A stretch of DNA of 33,267 nucleotides from Pseudophaeobacter leonis (GTDB lineage Bacteria; Pseudomonadota; Alphaproteobacteria; Rhodobacterales; Rhodobacteraceae), in NCBI RefSeq assembly GCF_002087335.1, contig NZ_MWVJ01000051.1, positions 1 to 33,267 of the forward strand. Reading direction: 5' to 3'. The position numbers and the translations under genes were made by a program. Numbering within the stretch: position 1 is the first letter of the stretch; each line of letters begins with the position of its first letter. Positions 1 to 7,279 of this stretch are shown piece after piece. The notes under the pieces are model-generated. The model searched no databases and was not told the DNA's origin. It worked only from the letters and a program-made list of their open reading frames with translations.

Positions 1-882
1 CGAGGTGTGCACACCTCGGTGGATCGCGCCATTCTGGTGGCCGGTATCGGCCAGCAGAACCTGGTGCGCGTGCCGATCAAAGGCGACTGGCGCGGCATGG
101 ACCCCGACGCCCTGCGCCAGGCAATCGAGGCCGACATTGCCGCCGGGCTGCAACCGGCGGGCCTGATCCTCTGTGTTGGCGGTACGGGCACTGGTGCCAC
201 CGATCCGGTGGATGCCTGTTTGCAGATCGCCGAGGAGTACGGGCTCTATAGTCATATTGATGCCGCCTGGGCCGGCTCTGCGATGATCTGTCCTGAATAT
301 CGCCACTACTGGCCCGGTGTTGAGCGAGCCGACAGCATCGTGTTCAATCCACATAAATGGCTTGGTGTGCAGTTCGACTGCTCAGCGCATTTCCTGAAAA
401 ACCCCGATGATCTGGTGCAGACACTGGCCATCAGCCCCGAGTACCTGAAGACCCACGGCAAGGATGGCATCATCAATTACTCGGAATGGTCAGTGCCCCT
501 GGGGCGGCGGTTTCGCGCGCTCAAGATCTGGTTCCTGATCCGCACCTATGGGCTGGAAGGGCTGCGCCAGAGGCTGCGCAACCACATAGACTGGTCGCAA
601 AAATTGCACGACAGCCTCGCGTTAGAGCCTGATTTTCAGATTATTACTCCGCCAATGTGGTCGCTCTGGACCTTTCGCTATGCGCCCGAAGGTGCCGAAG
701 ATCTCGATGATCTGAACCTCAGGCTGGTCAATGCCATCAACGATGACGGCCGGATTTATCTGACCCAGACGCGGGTCGATGGCGATCTGGTGATCCGCTT
801 TCAGGCCGGCCAGTTCGAAACCACCGAAGCAGACGTGATGATGGCTCATGCGGTCATCACTGAGATCGCATCTCAGCTCTGA
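1..882 (+). CDS. PLP-dependent (group II) amino acid decarboxylase, 3' part
   Basis: The gene enters from the left edge and is open in frame from base 1, so the start and N-terminal part are missing; 293 codons remain. It resembles the aromatic-L-amino-acid/tyrosine decarboxylase family, which removes the alpha-carboxyl group of amino acids in the cytosol. Visible family marks are the first bases coding HTSVDRA (the S-x-Q-x-H-S-S-x-x-K-A region of relatives), HIDAAWAGSA with the Asp that pairs with the PLP ring nitrogen, and FNPHKW with the PLP-binding Lys at 355-357. The C-terminal small domain is complete and the reading frame is clean. The exact substrate cannot be told from this fragment. 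A decarboxylase beside an amino-acid-type importer and an aldolase may reflect a shared catabolic role, but that is inference. Confidence 0.88.
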   Translation, partial: RGVHTSVDRAILVAGIGQQNLVRVPIKGDWRGMDPDALRQAIEADIAAGLQPAGLILCVGGTGTGATDPVDACLQIAEEYGLYSHIDAAWAGSAMICPEYRHYWPGVERADSIVFNPHKWLGVQFDCSAHFLKNPDDLVQTLAISPEYLKTHGKDGIINYSEWSVPLGRRFRALKIWFLIRTYGLEGLRQRLRNHIDWSQKLHDSLALEPDFQIITPPMWSLWTFRYAPEGAEDLDDLNLRLVNAINDDGRIYLTQTRVDGDLVIRFQAGQFETTEADVMMAHAVITEIASQL

Positions 883-981
883 GCTGCGCCGCAAGCGGGG
901 GATCAGGCCGCCTCTGGACAGGGGATCAAAGCCAGAGATATCGTCTGCGAATAGGCACAGTTGTGCCCCAAACTATAGTAT

Positions 982-1003
982 CCGGCGCTGAGACAGGCGC
1001 CGG
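982..1003. terminator. Hairpin between decarboxylase and aldolase genes
   Basis: CCGGCGC at 982-988 pairs with GCGCCGG at 997-1003 over an 8-base loop. No T tract follows, so it may be a factor-assisted terminator of the decarboxylase gene or a leader hairpin of the aldolase gene. A second small palindrome, GGCACA-GT-TGTGCC, lies just upstream at 954-967. Confidence 0.4.
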
Positions 1004-1057
1004 GACTAAGATCCTTTGGCGCTCATGCCATGCTCTTTATCTGAACGAGGTTTTTCT

Positions 1058-1828
1058 ATGCCCGCGCCAATAAATACCTTCAAACAGGCCCTCGCCCGTG
1101 GCGAACGCCAGATCGGCTGCTGGATGTGCTTTGCCGAAGCGCCCGCCGCCGAAATCATGGGCACCGCCGGTTTTGACTGGCTGGTGATTGACGGCGAACA
1201 CGCCCCCAATGACATCCGCTCGATCCGCGATCAGCTGATGGCTCTTGAGGCCTCGCCCAGCCACCCGGTGGTGCGGCTGCCCATTGGCGAGACCTGGATG
1301 GTGAAACAGGCGCTGGATGTCGGTGCCCAAAACATCCTGGTCCCGATGATCGAGACGGCCGAACAGGCCCGCGACATGGTGCGCGCCTGCCAGTATCCGC
1401 CCCATGGCACCCGTGGCGTCGGCGCCACTGCTGCCCGCGCCAGCCGTTTTGGCTCTGTCAGCGAATATATCCAAACGGCGGACGCGCAGGTCTGCCTGCT
1501 GTTGCAGGTAGAAACCCGCGCAGGGATTGCCAACCTTGACGATATCCTCGCGGTTGAGGGCATTGATGGCGTGTTTATAGGTCCCTCAGATCTGTCAACT
1601 GACATGGGCCATCAGGGCAATTCTGCCCATCCTGAGGTGCGCGCCGTCGTCGCCGAGGCCATCAGCCGCATCAGGGCCGCAGGCAAGGCACCGGGCATTC
1701 TGGGCGTCACCGAAGAGGCCACACAGGCCTATTTCGACATGGGGGCGCAGTTTCTGGCCGTTGGCATTGATGTGCTGCTCCTCGCCCAGACCGCGCGCCG
1801 CCTTGCAGCCGGGTGGAAGGCAAAGTAG
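1058..1828 (+). CDS. HpcH/HpaI aldolase/citrate lyase family protein
   Basis: 256 residues, the usual length for class II pyruvate aldolases of the HpaI type, which split 4-hydroxy-2-oxo acids into pyruvate and an aldehyde using a divalent metal. The start at 1058 is chosen because AACGAGG lies 7 bases upstream; the frame is open further up to 1016 but that extension looks non-coding. The catalytic set of E. coli HpaI is present with a constant offset of three: His48 in DGEHAPND, Arg73 in VRLP, metal ligands Glu152 in QVETR and Asp178 in GPSDLS. The loop GTRGVGATAARASRFG is also typical. The substrate could be 4-hydroxy-2-oxoheptanedioate, a deoxy-sugar acid or a related compound. It stands 131 bases before the ABC importer, in the same direction, and may serve the same catabolic route (inference). 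Confidence 0.92.
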   Translation: MPAPINTFKQALARGERQIGCWMCFAEAPAAEIMGTAGFDWLVIDGEHAPNDIRSIRDQLMALEASPSHPVVRLPIGETWMVKQALDVGAQNILVPMIETAEQARDMVRACQYPPHGTRGVGATAARASRFGSVSEYIQTADAQVCLLLQVETRAGIANLDDILAVEGIDGVFIGPSDLSTDMGHQGNSAHPEVRAVVAEAISRIRAAGKAPGILGVTEEATQAYFDMGAQFLAVGIDVLLLAQTARRLAAGWKAK

Positions 1829-1870
1829 TCCTCGTGCAGGGACATGCGGCACATACGTATTTCCCTGCAA

Positions 1871-1899
1871 TTGACCAAAATGTAAGGCCGCCGTTAGCC
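1871..1899 (+). promoter_or_regulatory. Possible promoter of the ABC importer operon
   Basis: TTGACC (1871-1876) followed after 17 bases by TTAGCC (1894-1899) is the best -35/-10 like pair in the 131-base gap before the binding-protein gene. The -10 half is poor. A small hairpin, GCGCCA/TGGCGC, lies near 1921-1940 and the strong ribosome site AGGGAGG sits just before the start at 1960. Confidence 0.25.
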
Positions 1900-1959
1900 T
1901 GAAGGCACAGGAGCGAGACTGCGCCAGCCGAAATTGGCGCGCCCTCAGGGAGGAACGAC

Positions 1960-3135
1960 ATGAAACGCACTTTGCTTGCAGGAATGGTCTCTGCGCTGGC
2001 ACTGGCTTCGGCCGCCACCGCAGATATCAAAATTGCCCATATCTACGGCAAGACCGGCCCCTTCGAGGCCTATGCCAAACAGAGCCATGATGGCCTGATG
2101 CTGGGGCTGGAATATGCCACTGGCGGCACCATGGAGATCAATGGCGAGCCGATCATCATGATCGAGAAAGACACCCAGCTGAAGCCGGAGAATGGCAAGG
2201 CCCTGCTGGAAGAGGCCTACGGCGACGACGAGGTGGATCTCGCGATCGGCCCGGTCAGCTCGGGCGTGGCCCTGGCCATGCTGCCTGTCGCCGAAGAATA
2301 TGAAAAGATCCTGATTGTTGAGCCCGCCGTGGCCGACAGCATCACCGGCTCCAACTGGAACCGCTATATCTTCCGCACCTCGCGCAACTCGTCGCAGGAT
2401 GCGGTCTCCAGCGCCATCGCGCTGGCTGGCGACAACGTCAAGATCGCCACGCTGGCGCAGGACTATGCCTTTGGCCGCGACGGCATCGCCGCCTTCCGCG
2501 AAGCCCTGGCCAGTCAGGGCATCGAGCTGGTGCATGAGGAATACGCCCCCACCGACACCACCGATTTCACCGCCGCAGGCGAGCGTATTTTTAACGCCAT
2601 GAAGGATCTGGACGGCACCAAAAAGCTGTTTGTGATCTGGGCAGGCGGTGGCAACCCGCTGGGTAAGATCAACGCCATGGATCCGGGCCGCTTTGGCATC
2701 GAATTTGCCGGTGTTGGCAATATTCTCGCGGCCCTGAAAGGGTTTAAAGACTACGAGGGCATGGAAGGCGGCACCTATTACTACTACGAGCTGCCCGACA
2801 ATGAGGTAAACGACTGGCTGGTCAAACCCCATTTTGAACGCTTTGACGGGCCACCTGATTTCTTCACCGCCGGTGGCATGGCCGCAGGCATTGCCGCCGT
2901 TGAGGCCATTCGCAAGGCGGGCTCTACCGACACCGAAGCGCTGATCACCGCGATGGAAGGCATGGAGTGGGAGACCCCCAAAGGCACCATGCGCTTCCGT
3001 GCGGAGGATCATCAGGCGCTGCAATCAATGTATCACTTCAAGCTCACCGTGCAGGAGGGTGTTGAATGGGCCGTCCCAGAGCTGGTGCGTGAGCTGACAA
3101 TCGACGAGATGCCGATCCCGATCCGCAACCAGTAA
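1960..3135 (+). CDS. Liv-type ABC transporter substrate-binding protein
   Basis: 391 residues, a periplasmic binding protein of the branched-chain amino acid/amide class (Peripla_BP_6). The first 21 residues form a Sec signal peptide: MKR, a hydrophobic Ala/Leu stretch, and probable cleavage after AATA before DIKIAHIYG. The mature N-terminus IYGKTGPFEAYAKQ and the segment AIGPVSSGVALAMLPVAEEY are typical of LivJ/LivK relatives, which bind the solute between two lobes. The ribosome site AGGGAGG is strong and well placed. It is the first gene of an operon followed by two ATPases and two permeases, and a hairpin at 3156-3188 separates it from them. Relatives carry amino acids, amides, urea or aromatic acids, so the substrate is open; the aldolase and decarboxylase upstream hint at an amino acid or aromatic compound. 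Confidence 0.93.
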   Translation: MKRTLLAGMVSALALASAATADIKIAHIYGKTGPFEAYAKQSHDGLMLGLEYATGGTMEINGEPIIMIEKDTQLKPENGKALLEEAYGDDEVDLAIGPVSSGVALAMLPVAEEYEKILIVEPAVADSITGSNWNRYIFRTSRNSSQDAVSSAIALAGDNVKIATLAQDYAFGRDGIAAFREALASQGIELVHEEYAPTDTTDFTAAGERIFNAMKDLDGTKKLFVIWAGGGNPLGKINAMDPGRFGIEFAGVGNILAALKGFKDYEGMEGGTYYYYELPDNEVNDWLVKPHFERFDGPPDFFTAGGMAAGIAAVEAIRKAGSTDTEALITAMEGMEWETPKGTMRFRAEDHQALQSMYHFKLTVQEGVEWAVPELVRELTIDEMPIPIRNQ

Positions 3136-3155
3136 GCCGGCATAAACCCCAGTCT

Positions 3156-3188
3156 CCATGGCCCAGAGATCCCCTCTTTGGGCCATGG
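3156..3188 (+). promoter_or_regulatory. Intra-operon hairpin after the binding-protein gene
   Basis: CCATGGCCCA (3156-3165) pairs perfectly with TGGGCCATGG (3179-3188) over a 13-base interval that can itself pair GAG with CTC. No T tract follows. Such hairpins after binding-protein genes are known in other importers to hold the 3' end of an abundant mRNA part and to reduce read-through into the membrane-component genes. The 155-base gap here, against overlaps among the later genes, fits that role. Confidence 0.6.
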
Positions 3189-3289
3189 TTTCAAGCAGAG
3201 GGCAACAAGCCTCAGATCTGCCCATTGTCTCAGAACAGACGCACAGCCGGTCGCAGGCGCGCGTCATCAGAGACCACTCCGAGATTGAA

Positions 3290-4066
3290 ATGACAGACCC
3301 CATTCTGAAAACCACCGACCTGACGGTCCGCTTTGGTGGACATGTGGCCGTAGACGCCGTGAGTTGTGCCTTTCACGCCGGTGAGCTGACGGCCATCGTC
3401 GGCCCCAATGGCGCGGGCAAGACCACCTATTTCAATCTGATCTCTGGTCAGATCCCCACCTCGGCGGGCCGCGTTGCCCTGCGGGGGCGTGACATCACCC
3501 GCGCGTCCGTCTCAGCCCGCACCAAGGCCGGCATCGGTCGCGCCTTTCAGCTGACCAATCTGTTTCCCGGCCTCTCGGTGCTGGAAAACCTGCGCCTGGT
3601 GGTGCAGGCCAGACGGGGCCGTGGTTTCAATCTCTGGTCGATGGTGTCACGGCATCAGGATCTGACGGAGGAGGCCGAAGCGATCCTTGCCCGCGTCCGC
3701 CTGCTGGATCTGCGCAATCAGGTGGTGTCAGAGCTGTCGCACGGCAATCAGCGCAAGCTTGAGGTGGCGCTGCTGATCGCCCAGGACCCGGATGTCTATA
3801 TGTTTGACGAACCCACCGCCGGCATGAGCGTCGATGAGGCCCCGGTGGTGCTGGATCTCATTGCCGAGCTGAAAGAGCAAAAGGACCGCAGCATTCTGCT
3901 GGTCGAACACAAGATGGACGTGATCCGCGAGGCTGCGGATCGCATTATCGTGTTGCACAATGGTGCACTGGCCGCCGATGGCCCTCCGGCCGAGGTGATG
4001 GCCTCGGATGTGGTACAAGAGGCCTATATGGGCCGCGGTCTCGAAGGAATTCTGGCAGATGTCTGA
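3290..4066 (+). CDS. Liv-type ABC transporter ATP-binding protein (LivG-like)
   Basis: 258 residues from the ATG at 3290, where homology to LivG begins (MTDPILKTTDLTVRFGG); the frame is open upstream to 3158 but that part is the hairpin leader. It is a cytoplasmic ATPase that dimerises with the next gene's product to drive import. Walker A is GPNGAGKT at residues 38-45, the signature is LSHGNQRKLEVAL, and Walker B is VYMFDEPTAGM, followed by the switch His in LLVEHKMD. The signature reads LSHGNQR, the usual variation in LivG-type subunits. Its stop overlaps the next start by 8 bases, indicating coupled translation. Confidence 0.93.
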   Translation: MTDPILKTTDLTVRFGGHVAVDAVSCAFHAGELTAIVGPNGAGKTTYFNLISGQIPTSAGRVALRGRDITRASVSARTKAGIGRAFQLTNLFPGLSVLENLRLVVQARRGRGFNLWSMVSRHQDLTEEAEAILARVRLLDLRNQVVSELSHGNQRKLEVALLIAQDPDVYMFDEPTAGMSVDEAPVVLDLIAELKEQKDRSILLVEHKMDVIREAADRIIVLHNGALAADGPPAEVMASDVVQEAYMGRGLEGILADV

Positions 4067-4808
4067 TGCACTCCCGACGCAAGCCCCAACTGACCCGATC
4101 CTGCAGCTCGAGGGCGTCTGCACCAATATCGCGCAATACCACATTCTGCAGGGAGTCGACCTGGTGGTGCCGCGCGGCGCTCTCACCATGCTGCTGGGCC
4201 GCAATGGCGTTGGCAAGACCACCACGATGCGGACAATTATCGGCCATTGGCGCGCCCATCAGGGGCGCATCCTGTTTGACGGCGAAGACATCACCAAACT
4301 GCCCACCCCCGCCATCGCCCAGCCGGGCGTTGGGTTTGTGCCCGAAGACATGGGCATTTTTTCCGACCTCACGGTTGAGGAAAACATGGTGCTGGCGGCG
4401 GCCTCTGGGCCGATAAATTCCGCGCGGCTCGACTGGATCTTTACCGCCTTCCCGCCGCTCAAGACATTCTGGAAATCAGACGCCGGTACACTCTCGGGGG
4501 GGCAGAAACAGATGCTGTCGATTGCCCGCGCCATGGTCGAGGAACGCAGGCTCTACCTGATTGATGAGCCGACCAAAGGCCTCGCGCCCGCGATTATCTC
4601 TACCATGGCCAAGGCCCTGAAAGACCTAAAGGATCAGGGATCATCCGTGCTGCTGGTCGAGCAGAATTTTGCCGTCGCCCGCGCGCTGGGAGACAGCGCC
4701 AATGTGATGGACGATGGCCGCATGATCTGGTCCGGCCAGATGGCTGAACTGGGCGGCGACGCGGCCCTGCAGGAACGCCTCATGGGCCTCAGCATGGAGG
4801 CGCATTGA
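4059..4808 (+). CDS. Liv-type ABC transporter ATP-binding protein (LivF-like)
   Basis: 249 residues starting at the ATG inside the end of the preceding gene (8-base overlap). It is the second ATPase of the importer. Walker A is GRNGVGKT at residues 47-54, the signature is LSGGQKQMLSIARAM, Walker B is LYLIDEPTKGLAP, and the switch region reads LLVEQNF with Gln in place of His, as is normal in LivF proteins. GFVPEDMGIFSDLTVEENM matches the family's Q-loop region. The N-terminus carries about 14 extra residues before the ATPase fold. The next gene starts 82 bases later with its own ribosome site. Confidence 0.93.
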   Translation: MSDALPTQAPTDPILQLEGVCTNIAQYHILQGVDLVVPRGALTMLLGRNGVGKTTTMRTIIGHWRAHQGRILFDGEDITKLPTPAIAQPGVGFVPEDMGIFSDLTVEENMVLAAASGPINSARLDWIFTAFPPLKTFWKSDAGTLSGGQKQMLSIARAMVEERRLYLIDEPTKGLAPAIISTMAKALKDLKDQGSSVLLVEQNFAVARALGDSANVMDDGRMIWSGQMAELGGDAALQERLMGLSMEAH

Positions 4809-4890
4809 ACATGTCCGCCACCCCATTTCTCACAGTCGCAGCGGCACGGCCTGACGCCACGCTGCCGCCTTGCTCCAAGGGAGATCGCAG

Positions 4891-5922
4891 ATGAGCGCCG
4901 CCCCCGAACATGCCCCCACCATGGCGCAGGCCACCCTGGCCGAGCGGATTGCGCCACATATGCCGGTGCTGCTGGTGCCCCTGCTGGCGCTGGCGGGATT
5001 TGTCGCCATCATGAACCCGGCCAGTTGGCTGACGCTCACGGTCTCGGGCCTCGCCATGGGGATGATGATCTTTCTCATGGCCTCGGGCCTGACACTGGTT
5101 TTTGGCCTGATGGATGTGATCAACTTTGGCCACGGCGCCTTTGTGTCAGTCGGCGCATTTATCGGCATCACCGTGCTGACGGAGTTGGGCCATATGACTG
5201 CAACTCCGTCCTTGATGCTCAACCTCGGGGCCGTATTGCTGGCAGTCCTTGGGGCCATGGTGGCCACCGAACTGAGGGGCGGGGCCTTTGAAAAGGTCAT
5301 CGTCGCGCCGGTGTATGGCCATCACCTGAAACAGATCCTGGTCACCATGGGCGGGCTGATCGTGGTGGAACAACTGATCATTGTGCTCTGGGGGCCGGAA
5401 GAGATCTATTTCAACCGCCCCGAAGCGCTGAAAGGCGCCATTACCTTTGCCGGTGCCGCAATCGAGAAATTCCGTCTGGTTGCCGTCGTCGTGGGTCTTG
5501 TGGTCTTTGGCCTGATGCGCTGGGTGCTGCGCCGCACCAAAATTGGCCTGATCGTGCGCGCCGGGGTCGAGAACGGCGAGATGGTCGAGGCCCTGGGCTA
5601 CCGGCTGAAACTGGTCTTTGTCGGCGTCTTCATTGCAGGCTCTGCCCTGGCCGGCCTTGGCGGCGTGATGTGGGCGCTCTACCAAGAGGTCATCACCGCC
5701 CATATGGGCAATCACGACATGATCCTGATCTTTATCGTGGTGATCATTGGCGGGCTTGGCTCGGTTGAGGGGTGTTTTTTTGGAGCACTTCTGGTGGGGC
5801 TGATGCAGAACTACATCGCCTTTATCGAGCCAAAGGCAGCGCTGATTTCCAATATTGCCCTGATGGTCACCATCCTGATGTGGCGCCCTATGGGCATGAT
5901 TCCGGTGGTAAAAGCAAAATGA
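4891..5922 (+). CDS. Liv-type ABC transporter permease (LivH-like)
   Basis: 343 residues; the ATG at 4891 follows AAGGGAG and is preferred to a TTG at 4870. It is an inner-membrane permease with about eight hydrophobic spans. GLMDVINFGHGAFVSVGAFIG near residues 80-100 is the hallmark of LivH/LivM-type permeases, and the cytoplasmic loop EALGYRLKLVFVGVFIAGSALAGLGGVMWA contains the segment that couples to the ATPases. A charged loop of about 60 residues in mid-protein (RGGAFEKVIVAPVYGHHLKQ) is longer than in E. coli LivH but usual in alphaproteobacterial relatives. The stop overlaps the next start as ATGA. Confidence 0.92.
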   Translation: MSAAPEHAPTMAQATLAERIAPHMPVLLVPLLALAGFVAIMNPASWLTLTVSGLAMGMMIFLMASGLTLVFGLMDVINFGHGAFVSVGAFIGITVLTELGHMTATPSLMLNLGAVLLAVLGAMVATELRGGAFEKVIVAPVYGHHLKQILVTMGGLIVVEQLIIVLWGPEEIYFNRPEALKGAITFAGAAIEKFRLVAVVVGLVVFGLMRWVLRRTKIGLIVRAGVENGEMVEALGYRLKLVFVGVFIAGSALAGLGGVMWALYQEVITAHMGNHDMILIFIVVIIGGLGSVEGCFFGALLVGLMQNYIAFIEPKAALISNIALMVTILMWRPMGMIPVVKAK

Positions 5923-6989
5923 TCCGCTCTCTTCTATCTGGCGACCTGCCGCGCTCGCTGCCCCTGGCGCTGATCCTTGGAGGCATTCTGATCTGCCTGG
6001 CGCTGGCGCCCTTTCTGTTTCCCGGCGTGCGCACCGTCGATACCGCCGCGCGGATCTGTATCTTTATCGTGCTGGTGGCCAGCTATGATCTGCTGCTGGG
6101 CTATGGTGGCATCGTCAGCTTTGCCCATACCATGTTCTTTGGTATTGGCGCCTACGGTGTCGCGCTCACTTCAACACACATGGGGCGCGGCTTCGACGCC
6201 ATCGCCATCGGCAGTTTGGCCGGCGCCGGTCTCGCTGCCGCTTTGGCGCTGCTGATTGGTCTGTTTTCCCTGCGGGTGCGGGCGATCTTTTTTGCCATGA
6301 TCACCCTCGCTGTGGCCTCGGCTGTGGCGGTGCTTGTCAGCCAGTTGTCGGGCCTCACCGGCGGCGAAGACGGGCTGGCATTTAAAACGCCGCGCGCTTT
6401 GGGCCCCGCCCTTAAATTCGGGCCAGAGAACTTTGGCGGCACCCTGTTTGGAGTAAAACTGAACGGCAAGCTCCTGGCCTATTACTTTGTCTTTATCGGT
6501 GCCCTGGTGCTGTTTCTCGCCTTGCTGCGGGTGGTGAATTCCCCTTTTGGCCGGGTGTTGCAGGCGAGCCGCGAAAATGATTTTCGCGCCGAATCCATTG
6601 GCTACCGGGTGGTCTACTACCGCGTTGCCGCCACCTGCCTGTCGGCTGCAGTCGCCGCCCTGGCAGGGTCGCTCTATGCGGTCTGGCTGCGCTACGTCGG
6701 GCCTGACACGGTGCTGTCGATGGAGCTGATGATTGACATCCTGCTCATGGTGGTGATCGGCGGCATGGGCACGCTCTATGGCGCCATGATCGGAGCCACC
6801 CTGTTTGTGCTGGCGCAGAACTATCTGCAAAACCTGATGGGGGCGGCCTCTGGACTGGTCGAGGGCCTGCCCATTCTGCCAGAACTGCTCAGCGCTGACC
6901 GCTGGCTGTTGTGGCTCGGTGTGCTGTTCATCCTCAGCGTCTATTTCTTCCCCACCGGCGTAGTCGGCCGACTGCGCGGCAATCGCTAA
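5919..6989 (+). CDS. Liv-type ABC transporter permease (LivM-like)
   Basis: 356 residues beginning at the ATG that overlaps the preceding stop by 4 bases; the open frame further upstream lies inside the previous gene and is discarded. It is the second inner-membrane permease of the importer. Family marks are YDLLLGYGGIVSFAHTMFFGIGAYGVAL near the N-terminus and the coupling segment SIGYRVVYYRVAATCLSAAVAALAGSLYA. LivM-type proteins usually have eight to ten spans and this one fits. It is the last gene of the operon; the next coding sequence runs the other way, and the gap between is packed with palindromes. Confidence 0.92.
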   Translation: MIRSLLSGDLPRSLPLALILGGILICLALAPFLFPGVRTVDTAARICIFIVLVASYDLLLGYGGIVSFAHTMFFGIGAYGVALTSTHMGRGFDAIAIGSLAGAGLAAALALLIGLFSLRVRAIFFAMITLAVASAVAVLVSQLSGLTGGEDGLAFKTPRALGPALKFGPENFGGTLFGVKLNGKLLAYYFVFIGALVLFLALLRVVNSPFGRVLQASRENDFRAESIGYRVVYYRVAATCLSAAVAALAGSLYAVWLRYVGPDTVLSMELMIDILLMVVIGGMGTLYGAMIGATLFVLAQNYLQNLMGAASGLVEGLPILPELLSADRWLLWLGVLFILSVYFFPTGVVGRLRGNR

Positions 6990-7024
6990 AAACAGCATCA
7001 GGCAGAGCAAGAGTTGAAAATCGG

Positions 7025-7071
7025 GTCAAGGGCCGCATCAGCGGCCGCGCATCGCGCGGTTCACCCTTGAC
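7025..7071. repeat. Three-way-junction palindrome downstream of the importer operon
   Basis: An outer stem, GTCAAGGG (7025-7032) with CCCTTGAC (7064-7071), encloses two hairpins placed directly side by side: CCGC-ATCA-GCGG (7033-7044) and CCGCGC-ATC-GCGCGG (7045-7059). Only TTCA is left unpaired. The element sits 36 bases after the operon's stop and could end or stabilise its transcript. Its compact form suggests a dispersed repeat, but there is no second copy in this window. Confidence 0.6.
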
Positions 7072-7102
7072 GCGCCTGCCCTAAAAGAAACTCAATAAAG
7101 GT

Positions 7103-7129
7103 CCATCAGGGCAGATCTGTCCCTGATGG
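7103..7129. terminator. Strong hairpin in the convergent gap
   Basis: CCATCAGGG (7103-7111) pairs with CCCTGATGG (7121-7129), and the intervening CAGATCTGT can extend the stem by CAG/CTG. A T-rich stretch (GATTTTCTCTTT) begins only 12 bases later, so it is a plausible terminator of the importer operon rather than a textbook one. Confidence 0.5.
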
Positions 7130-7152
7130 CCTTCTCAGCAGATTTTCTCTTT

Positions 7153-7257
7153 GCACCGCTGTCGCGGTGCCTCTCTTAACAACAAGCACCGCGACAGCGG
7201 TGCCGGGCCCAACGGGAACGGGTGGATCTTTGATCCATCCCTGTTCCGCGCGGGAGC
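7153..7257 (+). repeat. Composite palindromic repeat, copy A
   Basis: Two 18-base arms, GCACCGCTGTCGCGGTGC (7153-7170) and GCACCGCGACAGCGGTGC (7186-7203), are perfect reverse complements separated by 15 bases, and each arm is itself a hairpin with a 4-base loop. Then follow the core CCGGGCCCAACGGG (7203-7216), a second imperfect hairpin around GGATC-TTT-GATCC, and the end block GCGCGGGAGC (7248-7257). The same order of parts occurs at 19653-19725, inverted at 19466-19538, and at 29400-29483. It lies between convergent genes. Confidence 0.75.
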
Positions 7258-7279
7258 CCACCGCCCTCAGTCAAAAGGC

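Noticed and set aside
1945..3024. Long antisense open frame (359 codons) opposite the binding-protein gene.
   Set aside because: It is the usual complement-frame shadow of a GC-rich gene; the plus-strand protein is a clear family member with a signal peptide.
7103..7257. CRISPR array.
   Set aside because: The repeats are inverted, not direct, with no regular spacers and no cas genes in the window.
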